From Spirochaetaceae bacterium (lineage in GTDB: Bacteria > Spirochaetota > Spirochaetia > UBA9216), in the NCBI GenBank assembly GCA_028527945.1, contig JAQQAK010000263.1, positions 1-10,842 on the forward strand: a stretch of DNA of 10,842 nt. The letters run 5' to 3'. A program made the translations under genes and the position numbers. The notes beneath the pieces are model-generated. The model saw nothing but the letters and a program-made list of their open reading frames with translations, did not search any database and was not told the DNA's origin. This document shows positions 7,192 through 10,842 of this stretch, in pieces. Positions within the stretch are counted from its first letter, which is position 1, and each line of letters starts with the position of its first letter.

Positions 7192-7445
7192 CTTAAAAGC
7201 CTCGCTTTCCGCGGTCCCACCTTACTTCTAAAATCAAAATTGGATTAAAACCGATTTTGTTTTTAGCTCTCTAATTTATTTAACGCCAGTTTCAGGCGGC
7301 CTGAATTAATAAAAAGTCAAAAACCTTTGTTCCGACAGGCAGCTCGGGAGTGGTTTTCATCGGGGTACTGTACACGTCTTCCAGCCAGTGAACGCGCTCT
7401 CTGTTAGCAGTCAACTCCGATTACTCGTCTCCGTTATTGCTGTTA
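7132..7445 (-). promoter_or_regulatory. T-box riboswitch leader of thrS (specifier ACC, Thr)
   Basis: This leader RNA should sense uncharged tRNA-Thr and allow thrS transcription when threonyl-tRNA is short. The T-box element AAGGTGGGACCGCGG lies at 7209-7223 (minus strand). Stem I is readable: GGAG (7429-7432) pairs with CUCC (7347-7350), and AUCGG (7417-7421) pairs with CCGAU (7359-7363). Between them lies a specifier loop with AGUA (7422-7425) on the 5' side and GAAAACCA (7351-7358) opposite. ACC at 7352-7354 is followed by A and then the lower helix, as in other T-boxes, and matches threonine. ACUG (7408-7411) and CAGU (7367-7370) continue the stem, with AGAGAGC near the distal part. Hairpins at 7291-7305 (TTCAGG/CCTGAA) and about 7231-7262 fit the Stem II and Stem III regions. 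A terminator hairpin follows the T-box element. Confidence 0.93.
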
Positions 7446-7451
7446 ATATTT

Positions 7452-7480
7452 AATATGCTAATTTGGTTCAGAATTGTCAA
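7452..7480 (-). promoter_or_regulatory. promoter of the thrS leader
   Basis: On the minus strand a consensus -35 TTGACA (7475-7480) is followed after exactly 17 bases by CATATT (7452-7457), four of six matches to the -10 consensus. RNA would start near 7445, about a dozen bases before Stem I of the T-box. This fits the leader's architecture. Confidence 0.75.
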
Positions 7481-7537
7481 GATATCTGCAAAAGCTTCAA
7501 TATGTCTTGCAAATTACTCTATCTTTAAATAGCTATC

Positions 7538-7834
7538 TTAATTTATTACTGTTGTCTTTTTTATTCCGTCAGGAACAGCATATATTCCAAGCATTCTTTT
7601 CATATCATCAACAGTTTCAAGATTTGAACCGCTTTTCTCATTATAGATACTAATAACAGATTTCATACTTGTTTCATCATCATCAAATAAAGCAGAACAG
7701 AAAGCGGCTCTAAATAGACCTTTTTCTGCAAGTTCATCAACACCAAGATTTTTATTTTGCTTTCGAGTCTTTCCGTCAACAATAGCTGAATCACCCTGAA
7801 ATCCAATTGAAAATGTAAAATCTTCTTTAGTCAT
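7538..7834 (-). CDS. small protein of unknown function (98 residues)
   Basis: I do not recognise this 98-residue protein. It starts MTKEDFTFSIGFQGDSAIVDG, continues with a short basic patch (KTRKQNKN, 22-29) and a helical hydrophobic stretch (ELAEKGLFRAAFCSALFDDD, about 34-53), and ends with YAVPDGIKKTTVIN. It has no signal peptide or membrane helix and one cysteine (C46), so it is probably a soluble cytoplasmic protein. ATG 7834 is the best start: AGGAG lies five bases upstream. An ATG at 7873 would add 13 residues without a ribosome site. It lies between groL and thrS on the same strand, after the groL terminator hairpin. I see no clear terminator after it, though the thrS promoter lies about 60 bases further on. 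Good codon structure and a good ribosome site support a real gene. Confidence 0.72.
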   Translation of the reverse strand: MTKEDFTFSIGFQGDSAIVDGKTRKQNKNLGVDELAEKGLFRAAFCSALFDDDETSMKSVISIYNEKSGSNLETVDDMKRMLGIYAVPDGIKKTTVIN

Positions 7835-7883
7835 TATAACTCCTGCTGCAACCACACTAAAACCGCAGTGCATTCAACATATT

Positions 7884-7909
7884 AAAAGACCTGCCCATGC
7901 AGGCAGGTC
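7884..7909 (-). terminator. Rho-independent terminator, probably of groL
   Basis: Eight-base GC-rich arms GACCTGCC (7888-7895) and GGCAGGTC (7902-7909) enclose CATGCA and are followed on the minus strand by TTTTAAT. It is the strongest hairpin between groL and the 98-residue gene, about 115 bases after the groL stop codon. Confidence 0.75.
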
Positions 7910-7911
7910 CA

Positions 7912-7920
7912 ATTATATCA
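7912..7920 (-). promoter_or_regulatory. extended -10-like element TGATATAAT
   Basis: On the minus strand TGATATAAT is a perfect extended -10 box, but only T-rich sequence lies at the -35 distance. RNA would start near 7905, inside the terminator hairpin just downstream. It is therefore either a promoter whose transcript meets an immediate hairpin, or a chance match in AT-rich DNA. Confidence 0.3.
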
Positions 7921-7945
7921 TAATTCTAATTTAAAAAAACATGAA

Positions 7946-7962
7946 AATGGACATTGTCCATT
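7946..7962. repeat. 17-base perfect palindrome, operator-like
   Basis: AATGGACA (7946-7953) and TGTCCATT (7955-7962) are perfect arms around one central T. The one-base centre is too tight for an RNA hairpin of that full length but typical of a site for a dimeric repressor. It sits about 30 bases upstream of the TGATATAAT element. No regulator gene is visible in the window. Confidence 0.4.
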
Positions 7963-7999
7963 CTATTTAATCACACATTATTGCAAAGCAATAGTGCTA

Positions 8000-8026
8000 A
8001 ATCAAAACATTAAAGACGTTTTGATT
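8000..8026 (-). terminator. hairpin overlapping the groL stop codon
   Basis: Nine-base arms AATCAAAAC (8000-8008) and GTTTTGATT (8018-8026) enclose a nine-base loop directly at the groL stop. The stem is AT-rich and the following TTAG tail is short. It may be a weak first terminator or 3'-end protection, with the GC-rich hairpin at 7884-7909 as the main stop. Confidence 0.4.
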
Positions 8027-9668
8027 ACATCATGCCAGGCATTCCGCCCATTCCAGGAGCTCCGCCTGCTGGCATTGGAGGCTCTTCTGAAGGAAGATCA
8101 GTAATAGCACATTCTGTAGTAAGAAGAAGGCTTGCAATTGAAGCAGCATTCTGAAGAGCGCTTCTTGTAACCTTGGCAGGATCGATAATACCTGATTTAA
8201 TCATATCAACCCATTCCATTGAAGCAGCGTTGAAACCAATTCCTTTCTTCTCATTCTTTGCCTTATCAGCAACAATAGAACCGTCAAGTCCTGCGTTTCC
8301 TGCAATCTGTCTGATTGGTTCTTCAAGAGCTCTCTTAACAATTCTGAATCCAACCTTTTCATCATCTGTAAGGCCTTCTTCATCTACCTTTTCAAGAGTA
8401 GCAACTGCCTGAATAAGAGTAAGACCACCACCAGGGATAATTCCTTCATCAATAGCAGCACGTGTTGCTGATAGAGCGTCTTCTACTCTGTGTTTTTTCT
8501 CTTTTAGCTCAACTTCAGTAGCAGCGCCAACATTAATAACAGCTACACCACCGGCAAGCTTAGCAAGTCTTTCCTGAAGTTTTTCTCTATCATAGTCACT
8601 TGAAGTGTCTTCAATCTGAACCTTAATCTGAGCAATTCTGTCTTTTAACTCATTAGCCTTACCAGCACCATTAATAATAGTAGTATTTTCTTTTTCTACC
8701 TTGATGCTCTTTGCAGAACCAAGCTGTTCAAGTTCAGCAGATTCAAGTTTAAGACCAAGTTCTTCGCTGATAACCTCACCACCAGTAAGAATTGCAATAT
8801 CTTCAAGCATTGCTTTTCTTCTATCACCCAAACCAGGAGCCTTAACTGCAACAGCATTAAGAGTTCCTCTGATGTTATTTACAACGAGAGTTGCAAGAGC
8901 TTCACCTTCAACATCTTCTGCAATGATGAGTACACCCTTTCCTGCCTGAGCAACTTTCTCAAGAATAGGAAGAAGTTCTTTCATGTTTGAAATTTTCTTG
9001 TCATATATAAGAATGAAAGGATCATCCATAACAGCAGTCATTGTGTCACGGTTAGTTGCGAAATATGGAGAGAGGTAACCTCTGTCAAACTGCATACCTT
9101 CAACAAAGTCTGTTGTTGTTTCAATTGTCTTTGATTCTTCAACAGTAATAACACCGTCTTTTCCAACCTTTTCCATTGCGTTAGAAATCTCTTCACCTAT
9201 TTCTCTATCATTATTAGCAGAAATTGTTGCTACCTGTGATATTTCTTCTTTGTCTTTTATTTCTTTCGCAGTTTTTCTGATTTCTTCAACCGCAATCTCA
9301 ACAGCCTTGTCAATACCGCGTTTGATTCCCATTGGGTTGATACCAGCGGCAACAGATTTCATTCCTTCTTTAGCTATCGCGTAAGCAAGAACTGTTGCTG
9401 TTGTAGTACCGTCTCCGGCAACATCATTTGTTTTTGTAGCTACTTCTTTAAGAAGCTGTGCACCCATATTTTCAAAGGGATCCTCAAGCTCAATTTCACG
9501 GGCTACTGATACTCCGTCTTTAGTAACTGTAGGTGCTCCGAATTTTTTATCGAGCAGAACATTTCTCCCCTTGGGTCCAAGAGTTACCTTAACTGCACTT
9601 GAAAGTTTTTCAACTCCCTTTATAAGGGACTTTCTGGCTTCTTCATCAAACTGTAACTGCTTTGCCAT
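8025..9668 (-). CDS. groL: chaperonin GroEL (Hsp60)
   Basis: This 547-residue protein has the normal length of a group I chaperonin, the double-ring ATPase that folds cytosolic proteins with GroES. Signatures are VKVTLGPKGRNVLLD (26-40, nucleotide site), GAPTVTKDGVSVA (44-56), NDVAGDGTTTATV (81-93, with the catalytic Asp of GDGTT at 86), DRRKAMLEDIAILTGG in the apical domain, and ALSATRAAIDEGIIPGGG in the C-terminal equatorial part. The tail is the flexible AGGAPGMGGMPGMM. Internal wording (PTVTKDGVSVAREIELEDPF, EELGLKLESAELEQLG) looks spirochaetal. The start ATG 9668 has GAGG eight bases upstream. No groES lies beside it, and I see no CIRCE element (the HrcA site) in its upstream region. A hairpin at the stop codon and a GC-rich terminator follow. 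Confidence 0.98.
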   Translation of the reverse strand: MAKQLQFDEEARKSLIKGVEKLSSAVKVTLGPKGRNVLLDKKFGAPTVTKDGVSVAREIELEDPFENMGAQLLKEVATKTNDVAGDGTTTATVLAYAIAKEGMKSVAAGINPMGIKRGIDKAVEIAVEEIRKTAKEIKDKEEISQVATISANNDREIGEEISNAMEKVGKDGVITVEESKTIETTTDFVEGMQFDRGYLSPYFATNRDTMTAVMDDPFILIYDKKISNMKELLPILEKVAQAGKGVLIIAEDVEGEALATLVVNNIRGTLNAVAVKAPGLGDRRKAMLEDIAILTGGEVISEELGLKLESAELEQLGSAKSIKVEKENTTIINGAGKANELKDRIAQIKVQIEDTSSDYDREKLQERLAKLAGGVAVINVGAATEVELKEKKHRVEDALSATRAAIDEGIIPGGGLTLIQAVATLEKVDEEGLTDDEKVGFRIVKRALEEPIRQIAGNAGLDGSIVADKAKNEKKGIGFNAASMEWVDMIKSGIIDPAKVTRSALQNAASIASLLLTTECAITDLPSEEPPMPAGGAPGMGGMPGMM

Positions 9669-9688
9669 TTATAATACCTCGCTTATTT

Positions 9689-9694
9689 AGTATA
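9689..9694 (-). promoter_or_regulatory. candidate -10 box of groL
   Basis: TATACT on the minus strand matches the -10 consensus in five of six bases, 20 bases upstream of the groL ATG. No good -35 box lies 16-18 bases further upstream. The 5' leader would be only about 14 bases and would barely include the GAGG ribosome site, so the real promoter may lie further up in the AT-rich intergenic region. Confidence 0.3.
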
Positions 9695-9772
9695 CAGAAA
9701 GAGCTTAAACCGTTTAGGCGGAAAATTACAAAGCCCTTTTTCCCCCTTAAAATAAAAGGAGGACATGCATTA

Positions 9773-9913
9773 TTGATTTCTGGTAATAAGATACAAATAA
9801 AAGATATCAACATCAACATAAAAATGATTTTTTTTTATCAACCTGACCATAAAGTGCTACACCGCTTGACTTTATATCTTTTTCAGGGCAAAAAGTATAA
9901 CTGTGGCAATTAA
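9773..9913 (+). CDS. possible 46-codon upstream reading frame, coupled to the next gene
   Basis: A strong ribosome site, AAGGAGG (9756-9762), is followed ten bases later by an in-frame TTG (9773). The frame stays open for 46 codons to TAA 9911-9913 and overlaps the GTG start of the next gene by 11 bases. The predicted peptide is basic (ISGNKIQIKDININIKMIFF, then a YQPDHKVL stretch and LFQGKKYNCGN) and I do not recognise it. It may be a leader that delivers ribosomes to the poorly signalled GTG at 9903, or the ribosome site may be chance. It shares the groL upstream region on the opposite strand. Confidence 0.3.
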   Translation: MISGNKIQIKDININIKMIFFYQPDHKVLHRLTLYLFQGKKYNCGN

Positions 9914-10763
9914 AATACAACAGAAAATAAAACGTTTTTTTACTAAATCAGATATATCAGAAAATTATAATGATAATAACTCTAGTAATTTTCTCTCTGC
10001 ATCCCCTGCAAAAAGAACTGTGCCTGCTTCTGACGAGCTTATTCCAAAACGTATTTTAACAGCAAATATGAATGGACAAATTACTTTAAGCGGAATTGAT
10101 ATGGATTTACATTTTACGAAAGGTTACATCAGAGGTTTAACACAATGTGACACGCAAAGAGTTAACTGCTTTAAAAGCGAATCCTATATCACAACTTCCT
10201 TAAGAAAGATTAAGTTCAGAAATGAAAGTGCTTTCGCTTTTGACTCAGAAAATGAATACGGATTAAGAACTCTTCAGGTTCCAAAAGGAAATGAGAAAAA
10301 CAGAATAATCACAGACTTTTGTTTTAACAGAGAGAAGGAAGAGTTTACCTGCTCAATATTCATACAATATCCGACTTTTAAGAGAAGAGAAAAAATACTT
10401 GCGTCTGCTCCAATAGAATTGCAGCTCGATATTTCATCATATCCAGTTGAGATAATTACCAATGACAGCGATAATCCAGTTTCTTTTCATACTAATAATC
10501 AAAAATATGCAAAACTAAAAGGCTCTTCTTTTGATATAAACTATAAAGAAACAACCGTTTCTTTATCATTCTTACAAACATATAATGGAAAAAAAGTTTC
10601 AGAAATAAAAACTTTAGAAGCAAAAACAGCAATAAAAGGAAAACATAATATTTTGAAAATAAATCCTGGAGGAACATATACCTCCTCTTCAGCAGAAAAC
10701 TTTAATGGAATTAAGGAGTTCTTCTGTTTTAACGTTAAATTAAAAAAAATTGAAAATATATAA
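9903..10763 (+). CDS. protein of unknown function (286 residues)
   Basis: I do not recognise this protein. GTG 9903 is the only standard start before the in-frame stop at 9867; the next Met is codon 55. The start has no good ribosome site (AGGG is 14 bases upstream). The N-terminus is basic (AIKIQQKIKRFFTKSD), then a Ser/Asn-rich linker to about 40, then a region that looks beta-rich: IPKRILTANMNGQITLSGID (47-66), a GLRTLQVPKG turn, and ITDFCFNREKEEFTCSIFIQ. There is no signal peptide or membrane helix, so it is probably cytoplasmic. The sequence is very AT-rich (many AAA and ATA codons), more so than thrS or groL. A weak possibility is a carbohydrate-enzyme accessory beta domain, but nothing specific supports it. 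It is divergent from groL and closed by its own terminator. Confidence 0.75.
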   Translation: MAIKIQQKIKRFFTKSDISENYNDNNSSNFLSASPAKRTVPASDELIPKRILTANMNGQITLSGIDMDLHFTKGYIRGLTQCDTQRVNCFKSESYITTSLRKIKFRNESAFAFDSENEYGLRTLQVPKGNEKNRIITDFCFNREKEEFTCSIFIQYPTFKRREKILASAPIELQLDISSYPVEIITNDSDNPVSFHTNNQKYAKLKGSSFDINYKETTVSLSFLQTYNGKKVSEIKTLEAKTAIKGKHNILKINPGGTYTSSSAENFNGIKEFFCFNVKLKKIENI

Positions 10764-10798
10764 ATACATAACTCAATAACTTAATTTTATATAATTGA

Positions 10799-10837
10799 GC
10801 CTCTTTCAAAACCCTGGCTGGTTTTTAAAGAGGCTTT
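10799..10837 (+). terminator. Rho-independent terminator
   Basis: A 14-base-pair stem with one mismatch (10799-10813 with 10820-10834; outer arms GCCTCTTT and AAAGAGGC, inner AAAACC and GGTTTT) encloses CTGGCT and is followed by TTT. It lies 36 bases after the 286-residue gene. The T tail is short, but the stem is long and stable. Confidence 0.75.
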
Positions 10838-10842
10838 GAAGA

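Noticed and set aside
7349..7351. ACU as the T-box specifier codon
   Set aside because: Its second and third bases belong to the lower helix CUCC pairing with GGAG; ACC at 7352-7354 lies in the loop with the usual A after it.
8173..8949. Ser-rich open frames on the plus strand inside groL
   Set aside because: They are antisense shadows of a highly conserved gene; such Ser/Ala-rich frames are common opposite groL.
9853..9859. AGTGCTA as half of a CIRCE element
   Set aside because: Only one arm is present; no TTAGCACTC-like partner lies nine bases away.
1..10842. CRISPR arrays, insertion sequences, tRNA or rRNA genes
   Set aside because: I saw no regularly spaced repeats, transposase motifs, terminal inverted repeats with target duplications, or tRNA/rRNA signatures in reading both strands.

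Overview
The window looks like a chromosomal segment of an AT-rich anaerobic bacterium, most likely a spirochaete close to Treponema. The main evidence is the GroEL sequence (apical and equatorial stretches of spirochaete type and a GGM-rich tail) and a threonyl-tRNA synthetase without a TGS domain. This assignment comes from sequence recognition only; no tree was computed. Almost all genes lie on the minus strand. The exceptions are the gene fragment at the left edge and the last gene.

Layout, left to right. Positions 1-231 hold the 3' end of a DUF445 membrane protein, followed by a terminator that can serve both strands. Positions 294-4403 (minus) hold a three-gene operon: the aconitase X catalytic subunit, its DUF126 swivel subunit, and a large flavin/Fe-S enoate-reductase-like enzyme of the old yellow enzyme superfamily. 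Positions 4530-5117 (minus) hold an unrecognised single-span membrane protein with a coiled coil. Positions 5292-7043 (minus) hold thrS. It is preceded by a recognisable T-box riboswitch with its own promoter and terminator hairpin, and followed by two tandem terminators. Positions 7538-7834 (minus) hold an unrecognised 98-residue protein. Positions 8025-9668 (minus) hold groL without an adjacent groES. Positions 9903-10763 (plus) hold an unrecognised 286-residue protein with a GTG start, possibly coupled to a short upstream reading frame. A strong terminator follows it at the right edge.

How the genes may work together. The left operon reads as a dehydratase followed by an ene-reductase. Aconitase X removes water from a hydroxy acid, and the flavoenzyme could reduce the C=C bond formed, which would make the pair a small reductive, electron-accepting route in an anaerobe. 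The substrate cannot be read from the sequence. The flavoenzyme has Asp in place of the second Cys of its otherwise perfectly spaced 4Fe-4S motif. The thrS region is a separate unit: uncharged tRNA-Thr should relieve termination through the T-box, whose specifier loop reads ACC (Thr). T-boxes are known mainly from Firmicutes, so one in a spirochaete-like genome is unusual. GroEL and ThrRS are housekeeping genes. The DUF445, coiled-coil, 98-residue and 286-residue proteins remain functionally unassigned.
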